This document shows, one piece after another, positions 51,852-60,159 of a stretch of DNA of 64,000 nt; positions within the stretch are counted from its first letter, which is position 1, and each line of letters begins with the position of its first letter. The DNA is from JANOYY01 sp043720395 (GTDB lineage: Bacteria > Actinomycetota > Acidimicrobiia > Acidimicrobiales > JANYDT01), in assembly GCA_043720395.1 (NCBI GenBank), contig JAYSSR010000014.1, forward strand, positions 62,001-126,000, read 5' to 3'. The notes under the pieces were generated by a model that worked only from the letters and a program-made list of their open reading frames with translations, did no database searches and was not told the DNA's origin. The position numbers and the translations under genes are program-made.

Positions 51852-52690
51852 GCAGCGCAACGTCCGCGGGGTACGCGCCGGACCCGACGATGGCGGACCG
51901 TCTCCGCCCAAAAGCAGTCGCGCAATTCCTCGCCCTCTCGAAACGATCGCTCGCCGGGTCGATGCGACAGCTGCCGCTGATGCTGCCGTCGCTTATCTTC
52001 CCGATGTTCTTCGTGGCGATCAACACGTCGAGTTTTCACAAATCGCTGCCCCTCCTACGAGCGAACGGCTACCCGCAGCTCACGTCATTTCTCACGTTCA
52101 CGCTCGCTGCCACGGTTGTGCAAGGCGTGCTGTTCGGATGCGTGCAAGGCGCAACCGATCTTGCAACGGACATCGAGCTCGGCTTCTTCGAGCGACTCAC
52201 CGCGGCCCCGGCAAGCCGAGCTGCGATTCTTGTCGCACGACTCGTCGGCAGCGTCGTGGTCGGCATCGCGCAGGGTGCACTGTTCACCGGGATCTTGATG
52301 GTCTTCGGTGCGCGTATTTCGGGTGGCGTCCCGGCGTTCCTCGTATTGCTCGTTTCCTCCGGGTTGCTCGCGTTGGCGTTCGGCGGACTGTTGGCGGCGA
52401 TGGCGTTGAAGACCGGGTCGGCAGAAGCCGTGCAGAGCAGCTTTCCGATCATGTTCATCCTGTTGTTCGCATCGTCGGCGTTCTTTCCGCGCGAGACCAT
52501 GACGGGCGTCTTCAAGAAGGCGGCGGGAATCAACCCGGTGTCGCACGTCGTCGAGGGGTTGCGGGAGCTGATCATCAACGGGTGGTCGACCAGCGCTGCG
52601 CTCAAGGCGGTGCTTGTCCCTACGGCGATGGCCGTGGTGACCTTTGCGATCGCGGTGCGATCGCTCCAGAAGAGATTGGCCGCCCGATGA
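51848..52690 (+). CDS. ABC-2 type permease (first)
   Basis: A 280-residue membrane protein with about six transmembrane segments, for instance FLTFTLAATVVQGVLFG and AFLVLLVSSGLLALAFGGLLA. The DrrB-type loop DIELGFFERLTAAPASRAAIL follows the second segment, and SFPIMFILLFASSAFFPRE the fourth. It overlaps the ATPase by 4 bp (ATGA) and the second permease by 4 bp. Two different permeases suggest that the channel is a heterodimer. Confidence 0.85.
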   Translation: MSSATSAGYAPDPTMADRLRPKAVAQFLALSKRSLAGSMRQLPLMLPSLIFPMFFVAINTSSFHKSLPLLRANGYPQLTSFLTFTLAATVVQGVLFGCVQGATDLATDIELGFFERLTAAPASRAAILVARLVGSVVVGIAQGALFTGILMVFGARISGGVPAFLVLLVSSGLLALAFGGLLAAMALKTGSAEAVQSSFPIMFILLFASSAFFPRETMTGVFKKAAGINPVSHVVEGLRELIINGWSTSAALKAVLVPTAMAVVTFAIAVRSLQKRLAAR

Positions 52691-53523
52691 GTTCGGTCGC
52701 TTCGGGGACGCCTGTGACTTCCGTGCCGCTGACCTCCGCCGACGCGCACATTGCGCCGGGTGGCCGAGTCTGGGCCACGGCCCTGGCACTCGTCCGCCGC
52801 AATCTCGTGAACATCACGCGGCTGCCCTCCGCCCTTGTGCCATCGCTGGTGTTTCCGATCTTCGGCACGATCGCGTTCGCGTCGCTCTACGGTGCCGCGA
52901 TCCGTCAGTACTACCCGAACCTCAACGCGCTGAATTGGTACGTGCCGCTCAACGCTGTTCAAGGTGCTGCATTCGGTGGTGTGTTCCTCGCATTCGGGAC
53001 GGTCCGCGACTTCCAGACCGGCGTGATCGATCGTCTCCTCGCAGCACCGATACGACGCCGAGCGATGCTGCTCTCGACCATCCTCACGTCGACTGCGCGA
53101 TCAGTTCTCCCGTTCGTGCTCGTCATGATGATCGGGGTGCTCGGTGGCATGTCGTTTCCCGGCGGCGTCCTCGGTATGTTCATGCTGCTGCTGGGTAGCG
53201 TTGCGACCGGCATCCTCGGCTGCCTGTGGGGTACCGGCCTCGCTTACCGGTTCAAGTCGATGGCCGCAGCACCGCTGATGCAAGTTGGCGTGTTCGTGCT
53301 CGTGTTCCTGTCCGCGACGCAGGTACCGATGCGCGGGTTGAGCGGCTGGCTGCACACCATTGCGCGGTACAACCCCGCCACGAACCTGCTGCGCATGTCG
53401 CGGCAGGGATTCATCGGCCAGGTCACCTGGCACGACACGTGGCCCGGACTCCTGGCAGTTCTCGGCATGGGACTCGCGTTGCTGATCTTCGCCGACCGGG
53501 GACTTCGCAAGCTCACGCCCTGA
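52687..53523 (+). CDS. ABC-2 type permease (second)
   Basis: A 278-residue permease. Membrane segments include LVPSLVFPIFGTIAFASLYG, AFGGVFLAFGTVRDF, SVLPFVLVMMIGVLGG, MFMLLLGSVATGILG and VGVFVLVFLSATQVP. The loop VRDFQTGVIDRLLAAPIRRRAML is the DrrB-type motif. The ATG overlaps the first permease stop. The operon ends at 53523, 37 bp before a converging enoyl-CoA hydratase gene. Substrate unknown. Confidence 0.85.
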   Translation: MSSVASGTPVTSVPLTSADAHIAPGGRVWATALALVRRNLVNITRLPSALVPSLVFPIFGTIAFASLYGAAIRQYYPNLNALNWYVPLNAVQGAAFGGVFLAFGTVRDFQTGVIDRLLAAPIRRRAMLLSTILTSTARSVLPFVLVMMIGVLGGMSFPGGVLGMFMLLLGSVATGILGCLWGTGLAYRFKSMAAAPLMQVGVFVLVFLSATQVPMRGLSGWLHTIARYNPATNLLRMSRQGFIGQVTWHDTWPGLLAVLGMGLALLIFADRGLRKLTP

Positions 53524-53560
53524 ATGGTTCTTGGGTTGACCGACTGCGTGCTCTGGTAGT

Positions 53561-54337
53561 TCAGCGAAACACCGGCGGATCGTTGCGACGGGGGACGCCG
53601 ACTCGATCCTTGGAGGGCTTGTTTCCGATGTGCGTGTAGCTGAGACCGTTGCGCAGCCCCATGGACGGCATCATGTCGAGCGCCTCCCATATCGCGCGAA
53701 CCGTTCCCTGGATCGCAATTGGGTTGCGCGCTGCAATCTGGTCGGCGATCGTGCGTGCACGGGCACGAAGCTGGTCGTGCTCGACCACCTCACTCACCAG
53801 TCCAAGCCGTAGCGCCGTCGGCGCGGTGATCCGCTCCTCGGTGCCCATCAAGGCCCAACGCAGGACGTCACCCAATGGCACGCCACGGTGGAGCATGCCG
53901 ATCGGCTCCAGCGCCGAAACGATGCCGCCGTTCGCATGCGGGTCGAAGAACGTCGCCTTCTCGGAGCAGATCACGATGTCGCAGTCGTTGATGAAGTATT
54001 GGCCGCCACCCGCGCACATGCCCTGAATCGCGGCAATGACCGGCTTCCACACCTTGTGATGACGCGGCCCGAGACTCGCCCCCGGATCCACCTGATTCCA
54101 GACGTTCTGTTCGGACCACCACGCTCCACCTTTGATGTCGATGCCCGTGCAGAACGCCTTGTCACCGTTGGCCTGCAGGATCGCAACATGGATGTCGTCG
54201 GTATCCCGCACGATCGCCCACACCTCGCACATCTCACGGGCCATCGTCTCGGTGAAGGAGTTGAACTGGTCGGGCCGGTTCAGGGTGATGGTCGCCACAT
54301 GGTCTGCAACGTCGAATTCGATGGTCTCGTAGGTCAT
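53561..54337 (-). CDS. Enoyl-CoA hydratase family protein lacking both catalytic glutamates
   Basis: A 258-residue crotonase-fold protein. The oxyanion segments FCTGIDIKGG and GMCAGGGQYFINDCDIVI are present. At the two glutamate positions of the hydratase, Gln replaces the first (AGGGQYF instead of GGGCEL) and His-Ala the second (FFDPHANGG instead of PExxxG). Classical syn-hydration is therefore unlikely; the protein may be a hydrolase, a decarboxylase or a structural partner. The ATG at 54337 is preceded by AGGATG. It diverges from the metallophosphoesterase gene. Confidence 0.78.
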   Translation of the reverse strand: MTYETIEFDVADHVATITLNRPDQFNSFTETMAREMCEVWAIVRDTDDIHVAILQANGDKAFCTGIDIKGGAWWSEQNVWNQVDPGASLGPRHHKVWKPVIAAIQGMCAGGGQYFINDCDIVICSEKATFFDPHANGGIVSALEPIGMLHRGVPLGDVLRWALMGTEERITAPTALRLGLVSEVVEHDQLRARARTIADQIAARNPIAIQGTVRAIWEALDMMPSMGLRNGLSYTHIGNKPSKDRVGVPRRNDPPVFR

Positions 54338-54421
54338 ACTGCATCCTGTCCCAGAAGGGCGGACAGTTGAAAATGGTGACCTGATTCTCCTTTCAGTCAC
54401 GCCAGGTGCGAAACTAGGCAC

Positions 54422-55045
54422 GTGCGCCTTGGCATCGTCTCCGACATCCACTGCAACGCGGACGCGCTCGCGCTTGCGCTGCGGCGCATGGGCGACGTCG
54501 ACGAGCTGCTGTGCGCCGGCGACGCCATGTTCGAGTACCGCTTCGGCAACGAGGTCATCGCCATGCTCCAGGAACGCAACGCCCGCTACGTGCTCGGTAA
54601 CCACGAGCACGTGATGCTTGACTCACGTGGTGTACGTGCACGTGAGGCACCGCACGTCCGCAAGGACCTACTCGAGTGGGTCGCGACCCGACCGAACTCG
54701 CTCGAGATCACGATCGATGGCAAGCGTCTCCTGATGACGCACGCCAGTCCGATCGCGCCGCATACGCAGTACTGCTACCCCGGATCAGCCGATCTCAAGC
54801 GCTTTGCGGAAGTCGACGCCGACTTCATCGTGATCGGTCACACCCACGTGCAGATGGCTGCTCGCGTTGGCAAGGCGCTCGTGGTCAACCCGGGCTCGGC
54901 CGGCGATGCGCGGGACCATCGCAACGGGCAGCGTCTTTCGTATGCGGTGCTCGACACCTCGACCGACGAGGTGCTCTTCGACAACTTCGTGGTGGGCGAC
55001 TCCGACGTGGCGGACCTGGTCGGCGCGGCCGGGAGCACGCCGTGA
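54422..55045 (+). CDS. Metallophosphoesterase (YfcE/MJ0936 type)
   Basis: A 207-residue calcineurin-like phosphoesterase. The metal-binding motifs run in order: VSDIHCN (Asp, His), CAGDAM, LGNHEH, MTHASP and IGHTHVQ. Such small proteins hydrolyse phosphodiesters; the cellular substrate is unclear. The GTG start at 54422 sits shortly after a TAGGCA sequence. The stop overlaps the GTG of the downstream enoyl-CoA hydratase (GTGA), so it is coexpressed with the acyl-CoA genes even though its function looks unrelated. Confidence 0.85.
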   Translation: MRLGIVSDIHCNADALALALRRMGDVDELLCAGDAMFEYRFGNEVIAMLQERNARYVLGNHEHVMLDSRGVRAREAPHVRKDLLEWVATRPNSLEITIDGKRLLMTHASPIAPHTQYCYPGSADLKRFAEVDADFIVIGHTHVQMAARVGKALVVNPGSAGDARDHRNGQRLSYAVLDTSTDEVLFDNFVVGDSDVADLVGAAGSTP

Positions 55046-55830
55046 GCGCCGGCGTGGACCCCGTGGTCGATCGCACGACCGACGGTCACGTCGCGATCCT
55101 CACCATCAACCGCCCGAGGCAAATGAACGCGTTCAATACGGCCGTGCTCATGGAGCTCACGACTGCGGTCAAGGCGATCCGACGCGACGACAACGTCCGG
55201 GCCTTCATCATCATGGGCGCGCCGCGTCCCGATGGACGCCCCTGCTTCAGCGCCGGCGACGATCTCAAGGAAGCCGCCGCCGGTGGACTTCCCCCCGGCA
55301 ACCCCGGTCTTACGCTGACCAACCTGATCGACGACACGCTGAAGCCCTCGATCGCGGTCGTCGACGGCGTCTGCACCACCGGCGCTCTTGAACTCGCACT
55401 CGCCTGCGATCTTCGCGTTGTCTCGGAGACGGCCGAGATCAGCGACTGGCATCTCGCCCGGCTCGGCTCGGGGCTCGGCGGGTGGGGCGCGAGTACGCGG
55501 CTCAGTCGGCTGGTGGGCGTTGCACAGGCCAAGGACATCATCCTTACCGGCAAGGTGATCGACGGTCATGAGGCGCTGCGCATCGGCCTCGCGCAGCGGG
55601 TCTACCCGTCATCGACGCTGCTCGCGTCGGCGTTGGAATTGGCGCATGCGGTTGCCAAGATGGACCCGGGCGGCGTCCGCATGACCATGGCTCACCTGAG
55701 CCGCGTCGAGGACCTCTCCAAGGAGGAGTCGCTCGCGTTCGCGAAACAGGTTCGCGAATGGTTCGCACCGGGCCGCAACTTTGCTGATTCCGCCCGCCGG
55801 GTCCTCGGCGACCGACCCCCAACTCCCTAG
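55042..55830 (+). CDS. Enoyl-CoA hydratase/isomerase family protein
   Basis: A 262-residue crotonase. CFSAGDDLKEAA and TTGALELALACDLRVV supply the oxyanion hole and the first catalytic Glu (ALELAL). The second Glu position is replaced: ISDWHLARLG. It may therefore be an isomerase or hydrolase rather than a full hydratase. The GTG at 55042 overlaps the metallophosphoesterase stop. The MaoC-like gene follows 10 bp downstream, indicating a common operon to 59711. Confidence 0.83.
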   Translation: MSAGVDPVVDRTTDGHVAILTINRPRQMNAFNTAVLMELTTAVKAIRRDDNVRAFIIMGAPRPDGRPCFSAGDDLKEAAAGGLPPGNPGLTLTNLIDDTLKPSIAVVDGVCTTGALELALACDLRVVSETAEISDWHLARLGSGLGGWGASTRLSRLVGVAQAKDIILTGKVIDGHEALRIGLAQRVYPSSTLLASALELAHAVAKMDPGGVRMTMAHLSRVEDLSKEESLAFAKQVREWFAPGRNFADSARRVLGDRPPTP

Positions 55831-55840
55831 GAGCACGCAC

Positions 55841-57154
55841 ATGTCATCCGAAACCGCATCGGCTCTGCAGGTCAGTGCCACCCTTGAGAAGGAGTTCGAG
55901 AAGGCCATCTCCTACGAGCTGACCGACGCCGACATCGAACGTGCCCGTCTGCTGATCGGCGCGTACACGCCGTACAAGAGCCACCAGCTCAACGCCGTTG
56001 CATCGTCTGACGCGCTACGCAACTGGGCAATGGGATCCGGTGACGACAACCCGCTGTACACCGACGAGGAGTACGGCGCTTCGACGCGCTGGGGCTCGCA
56101 GATCGGCCACGGCACGATGGTCGGGCATCTCGGCGGTCCCATGCTCGGTGACGGCATGCCCGAAGAGATCAAGAAGGCGACCAAGAGTCTGTTCCGCGGC
56201 ATTCATGTGTTCGTGTCGGGTGGCACGTGGGACTGGTATCGGCCGCTCGTTCCCGGCGACCGGATCTACAGCTACAGCGGCGAGGAGAGCCTCGACGTAA
56301 AGAAGTCGGAGTTCGCCGGACGCTCGGTGATTCAAGTCTCGCGCAAGGTTGCGATCAACCAGCGCGGCGAGGTCGTGGGCGTCTACCGAACCCTACGTGT
56401 ACTTACGGAACGCAAAACGGCCCGCGACCGCGGGACGAACGCCGCGATTGAGGCTGCTGTCTACACCGATGAGGACTACGAACGGATCGACGCCGTCTAC
56501 GCGGGCGAGTCAGCGCGCGGAGCCGATACCCGGTGGTTCGAGGATGTGAACGTCGGCGATTCGCTGACGCCGATGGCCAAGGGGCCGTTGACGGTCACGG
56601 AGATCATCGCGTTCCATGCCGGCGGCTACGGGTTCGTGCCGTACGGGCTGAAGACGGGGCGTCTGGGCTACGAGAACCGCAAGAGGATCGCGCCCTTCTA
56701 CATCAAGAACGAGAACGGAGTTTGGGACGTTGCGCAGCGGCTCCACTGGGACTCGCAGTGGGCCAAGGCAATCGGCAACCCGATGTCGTACGACTACGGG
56801 GTCATGCGCCAGTGCTGGTTCTACCACCAGGTGTCCGACTGGATGGGCGACGACGGCTTCATCGTGCGCCTCGAAGACTCCATCCGCAAGTTCAACTATA
56901 TGGGTGATACGCAGTTCCTCAACGGCGTTGTGGTGGGCAAGCGCGAAGAGGACGGACGCTGCCTCGTGGACCTGCAGATCAAGATGGTCAACCAGCGCGA
57001 CACGGAGACCGCATACGCGACCGCAACCGTCGCGCTGCCATCTCGCGTGAGCGGAGCGGTCGTGCTGCCCAACGTCCCCGTCGACATCGCTCGTGACGCG
57101 ACCCGCATGTTCACCCGCCACAACGAGCTGAAGGCAGCCCGGCGGGGCCGCTGA
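55841..57154 (+). CDS. Double hotdog (MaoC-like) acyl-CoA dehydratase
   Basis: A 437-residue protein with two hotdog domains. The first (about residues 30-170) contains NPLYTDEEYGASTRWGSQIG and GHGTMVGHLGG, the pattern of FAS1-type/MaoC N-terminal dehydratase domains, with Tyr where active members have His. The second (from about 220) is longer and contains NYMGDTQFLNGVVVGKREE. Such two-domain proteins hydrate enoyl-CoAs or dehydrate hydroxyacyl-CoAs. The Shine-Dalgarno CTAGGAG precedes the ATG at 55841. The gene lies between an enoyl-CoA hydratase and two acyl-CoA dehydrogenases. Confidence 0.78.
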   Translation: MSSETASALQVSATLEKEFEKAISYELTDADIERARLLIGAYTPYKSHQLNAVASSDALRNWAMGSGDDNPLYTDEEYGASTRWGSQIGHGTMVGHLGGPMLGDGMPEEIKKATKSLFRGIHVFVSGGTWDWYRPLVPGDRIYSYSGEESLDVKKSEFAGRSVIQVSRKVAINQRGEVVGVYRTLRVLTERKTARDRGTNAAIEAAVYTDEDYERIDAVYAGESARGADTRWFEDVNVGDSLTPMAKGPLTVTEIIAFHAGGYGFVPYGLKTGRLGYENRKRIAPFYIKNENGVWDVAQRLHWDSQWAKAIGNPMSYDYGVMRQCWFYHQVSDWMGDDGFIVRLEDSIRKFNYMGDTQFLNGVVVGKREEDGRCLVDLQIKMVNQRDTETAYATATVALPSRVSGAVVLPNVPVDIARDATRMFTRHNELKAARRGR

Positions 57155-57172
57155 CGTTGCTTGCAGCACCTG

Positions 57173-57295
57173 CGATGTTTGGTCGATCCTCGTCGAGTAG
57201 CGGGTCGGATTGACCAAACATCGAGCCATCCCAGCAGCTGCACGCGATGTTTGGTCGATCCTCGTCGCAGAACAAGCAACATCGACCAAACATCG
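57173..57295. repeat. Tandem palindromes E1 and E2 (CGATGTTTGG family)
   Basis: Two 51-bp hairpins (57173-57223 and 57245-57295) share CGATGTTTGGTCGATCCTCG on the left arm. Each right arm carries the inverted copy ACCAAACATCG. They lie 21 bp apart in the gap between the MaoC-like gene and the acyl-CoA dehydrogenase. A TTTTT run is present 20 nt beyond E2. Confidence 0.88.
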
Positions 57296-57372
57296 GTCCC
57301 TGAAATAGCGACCTCTTTTTCGTCCCCCACGGACTGAGCCGTAGAATCCTCCCGGCCGACCCGAGGAGAACC

Positions 57373-58527
57373 GTGCACTTCGCTTTTACTGAGGACCAGG
57401 AACTGTTGCGCAGCACCACGCGCAAGTTCCTTGAGCAGCGTCAACCCATCAGCGTCGTGCGAGAGCGCATCGAGAGCGACGTTACGTTCGACCGTTCCGT
57501 CTGGGCCGAAGGCGTACAACTCGGTTGGTTCGCGTTCCTCGTGCCGGAGTCGCAAGATGGCGGGAGCATCACGTCGCAGCCGATCGTCGATCTCGTCGCC
57601 GTTTCCGAAGAGCTCGGACGCCAACTCAATCCCGGCCCGGTGCTGGAGACGAACCTCGTGGCCGACGTCCTCGCCTGCAATGGAACCGCGGAGCAGCAGG
57701 CGCGCTTCCTCGGGCCGATCGCGCGGGGCGAATGCGTCGCGACCTGGTGTGTGAGCGGTGACGGCACCATTGACCCGAACGCGGTTGCGGTGGCTGCGAC
57801 CGCGGCTGGCAACACCATGCGACTTGATGGCCGCGCTTGCTTCGTTCGGGACGCGCACGTGGCCGACCTTCTGCTGGTGAGCGTCACGTCCTCAGAAGGA
57901 CCGACGCTCCTGCTCGTGCCGATGCCATGCGACGGTGTCACGATCCGGGTGCTGAAGGGCCTCGACCTGACCCGTCGCCTCTGCTCGGTCGAGTTCAACG
58001 GCGTTGAGGTCGACGGGGCCGACATCATCGGTACACCGGGTACCGCCGCACCGATGATTGCCCGTGCACTTCAGCTCGCGACCGTCATCCAGTCGGCGGA
58101 GAGCACCGGGGCGTCTGAGCATCTCTTCGAGGCAACGGTGCAGTACACGAAGGATCGCGTACAGTTCGGCCGCGCGATCGGCAGCTTTCAAGCAATCAAG
58201 CATCGGCTGGCCAATATGGCGGTCACGCTCGAAAGCCTCCGAGCGATGTCGCGCTACGCAGCGCTCGCGCTCGCCGATGACACGCCCGACCGTGATGAGG
58301 CCGTCGCGTCAGCCGGGTCGTCGGTACGCGAAGCATCATCGTTCCTCACCGGTGAGTCGATGCAGCTGCACGGGGGCATCGGCTTCACGTGGGAACACGA
58401 CGTGCATCTGTTCCAGCGCCGGGCCAAGACCGACGAGGGCCTCTACGGCGAGCCGTCCGATCATCGCGAACGGCTCTGTTCACTACTCGAAGCAAGAGTC
58501 CCCGCGCGAGCGGAAGGAGCGCACTGA
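57373..58527 (+). CDS. Acyl-CoA dehydrogenase (first of a pair)
   Basis: A 384-residue acyl-CoA dehydrogenase fold, similar to the subunit at 37756. The N-terminal part is FTEDQELLRSTTRKFLEQRQP. The C-terminal blocks are KDRVQFGRAIGSFQAIKHRLAN and MQLHGGIGFTWEHDVHLFQRR. The SEPxAGSD flavin block is not conserved here (VATWCVSGDGTIDPNAV). The GTG at 57373 has a GAGGAG Shine-Dalgarno. A -10-like TAGAAT is about 27 nt upstream. The stop overlaps the A of the next ATG (TGATG), coupling it to the partner dehydrogenase. Confidence 0.82.
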   Translation: MHFAFTEDQELLRSTTRKFLEQRQPISVVRERIESDVTFDRSVWAEGVQLGWFAFLVPESQDGGSITSQPIVDLVAVSEELGRQLNPGPVLETNLVADVLACNGTAEQQARFLGPIARGECVATWCVSGDGTIDPNAVAVAATAAGNTMRLDGRACFVRDAHVADLLLVSVTSSEGPTLLLVPMPCDGVTIRVLKGLDLTRRLCSVEFNGVEVDGADIIGTPGTAAPMIARALQLATVIQSAESTGASEHLFEATVQYTKDRVQFGRAIGSFQAIKHRLANMAVTLESLRAMSRYAALALADDTPDRDEAVASAGSSVREASSFLTGESMQLHGGIGFTWEHDVHLFQRRAKTDEGLYGEPSDHRERLCSLLEARVPARAEGAH

Positions 58528-59711
58528 TGGACGTCGCCGTTCCCGTGATTCCGGCGTCGTACGACTCCTACCGCTCCACGTTCCGGACGTTCATCGCCGA
58601 GCACCGTCCGGCCCTCGCATGGAAGCCGGGCGTAGGCCTCCGCACTCCTGAACTTGAGAGCGACGTTGCCAAGCTGCGGGTCTGGGTGCGTGCCCTCCAC
58701 GACGCCGGGTACGGCCTGGCCCGTCACATGCCCACGGCGCTCGACCCGTACCAACAGCGGATCGTGGCGGAGGAACTCGCGGCAAGCGGCGTCCTCTCGA
58801 ATCTTGGCAATGCATTGGTCGCTGGTGCCATCGCCATGTTCGGCACCGACGATCAGAAGGCCGGCTTTCTGCCGAAAATCGCGACCGGCGAGCACATCTG
58901 GACGCAGCTGTTCAGTGAGCCCGACGCCGGCAGCGACCTCACTTCACTCAAGACGAAGGGCGTCCTCGACGGCGACACGTACATCGTAAGTGGACAGAAG
59001 GTTTGGTCCACTTGGGCGCAGTTCTCCGACTACGGGTACCTGCTCGTGCGCACGGAAGCGTCCCCGGGTCCGGCGGGCATCAGCGCGTTCATTCTCGACA
59101 TGCGCGCTCCCGGCGTCACCATTCGTCCGCTCCGCGAAATCACCGGCACGACCGACTTCAACGAGGTCTTCCTCGACGAGGTACGCATTCCCGCTTCGAG
59201 CATGATCGGCAAGCCCGGCGAGGGCTGGAAGGTGGCCAACGCGAGCCTCGGTGCCGAGCGCAGCGGGGTCGGAGCGGGCGGTGCCGACGACAACATTGAC
59301 CGGCTGGTGCGACTCGCGGGCCGCCTCACTCACCGAGGATTGCCACGAATCGCGGACAGTGCGGTGCGTCAGGAAATCGCGCGGTTTGCCGCGCGATCGA
59401 TGACGCTGAAGGCGATGGGGTACACCGTTGCCACCCGTGCGGCAACGGGCACAAGCACCCCGGCAGACGCGCCCATCACGAAGATCTGGTTCAGCGAACT
59501 CAACCTCGAACTCGCTGAGTACGCGATGCGCCTGCAAGGCCCCTTCGGTGGACTTGTCGAGGGTGACCCGCTCGTGCCCGACGATGGCCACTGGCAGGAC
59601 TCGTTCCTCTACGCGAGAGCGTGGACAATTGCTGGCGGCTCCAACGAGATCATGCGCAACCTCATCGCGGAGCGCGGGCTCGGCCTGCCACGGGAACCAC
59701 GGGGGACGTGA
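58527..59711 (+). CDS. Acyl-CoA dehydrogenase (second of a pair)
   Basis: A 394-residue acyl-CoA dehydrogenase with conserved QLFSEPDAGSDLTSLKTKG and QKVWSTWAQFSDYGYLLVRT. The C-terminal TIAGGSNEIMRNLIAERGLGLPREP is like the enzyme at 25582. It uses FAD to desaturate an acyl-CoA. Together with the preceding, less typical dehydrogenase, this copies the arrangement at 37756-40199, so heterotetramers are likely. It ends the operon; palindrome B3 starts 32 bp after the stop. Confidence 0.86.
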   Translation: MDVAVPVIPASYDSYRSTFRTFIAEHRPALAWKPGVGLRTPELESDVAKLRVWVRALHDAGYGLARHMPTALDPYQQRIVAEELAASGVLSNLGNALVAGAIAMFGTDDQKAGFLPKIATGEHIWTQLFSEPDAGSDLTSLKTKGVLDGDTYIVSGQKVWSTWAQFSDYGYLLVRTEASPGPAGISAFILDMRAPGVTIRPLREITGTTDFNEVFLDEVRIPASSMIGKPGEGWKVANASLGAERSGVGAGGADDNIDRLVRLAGRLTHRGLPRIADSAVRQEIARFAARSMTLKAMGYTVATRAATGTSTPADAPITKIWFSELNLELAEYAMRLQGPFGGLVEGDPLVPDDGHWQDSFLYARAWTIAGGSNEIMRNLIAERGLGLPREPRGT

Positions 59712-59742
59712 GCGGCCTCGGCAAGCCGACCCGGCCCGCAGA

Positions 59743-59804
59743 AACCACCCGATCGAACCACCCAATGTCCCATAGTGGCTATTGGGTGGTCCGATCGGGT
59801 GGTT
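59743..59804. repeat. Palindrome B3 (ACCACCC family)
   Basis: 24-nt arms (AACCACCCGATCGAACCACC... and the inverted copy ending GGTGGTT) pair with one mismatch. The arms match B1 almost exactly. It is placed after the acyl-CoA dehydrogenase operon and before the toxin-antitoxin-like pair. Confidence 0.9.
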
Positions 59805-59928
59805 GTGTTTGAAATTGCTAGCCAGCAACCGAGCTCGGACCCACGCCCTCGGTCGAGATCCGGACGGTGCGTCAGCATCGTTTGCAGCCATATCGGCCCG
59901 ACCCTTCCAAATTGTCACACCCCCGCCG

Positions 59929-59934
59929 TAGGCT
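59929..59934 (+). promoter_or_regulatory. -10 box of the small toxin-antitoxin-like operon
   Basis: TAGGCT (59929-59934) lies 6 nt before the ATG at 59941, the same leaderless geometry as at 41301. No clear -35 hexamer is visible. Confidence 0.45.
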
Positions 59935-59940
59935 TTCCCC

Positions 59941-60159
59941 ATGACACCGAGGACCAGGAACAGATCACCGGAAGTGGAGGAACTCGTCCAACGGATCCGA
60001 GCGCGGCGCGCGGCGAAGGGGTGGAAACCAACGCCGTTTGTTCCGCTGCCACCGCTACCACCGGAAGAAGCAGCGTGGCTGCGAGAGTTCATCGACTCAG
60101 GCGACCTTCGCCGAGCACTCGACGCTGTTGCCGCTGATGACCCGGAGCTCGCATCGTGA
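59941..60159 (+). CDS. Antitoxin-like small protein
   Basis: A 72-residue protein of no family I recognise. The N-terminus is basic and helical (RNRSPEVEELVQRIRARRAAKG). A central proline block (FVPLPPLPPEEAAWL) is followed by an acidic helix ending DPELAS. The last part is repeated in the decayed copy at 60594. It overlaps the next gene by 4 bp (GTGA), like many antitoxin-toxin pairs. The function is inferred from this arrangement only. Confidence 0.55.
   Translation: MTPRTRNRSPEVEELVQRIRARRAAKGWKPTPFVPLPPLPPEEAAWLREFIDSGDLRRALDAVAADDPELAS

Noticed and set aside
57173..57295. Possible short CRISPR array
   Set aside because: Only two units, each palindromic with its own right arm, and no regular spacers; this is a pair of hairpins.
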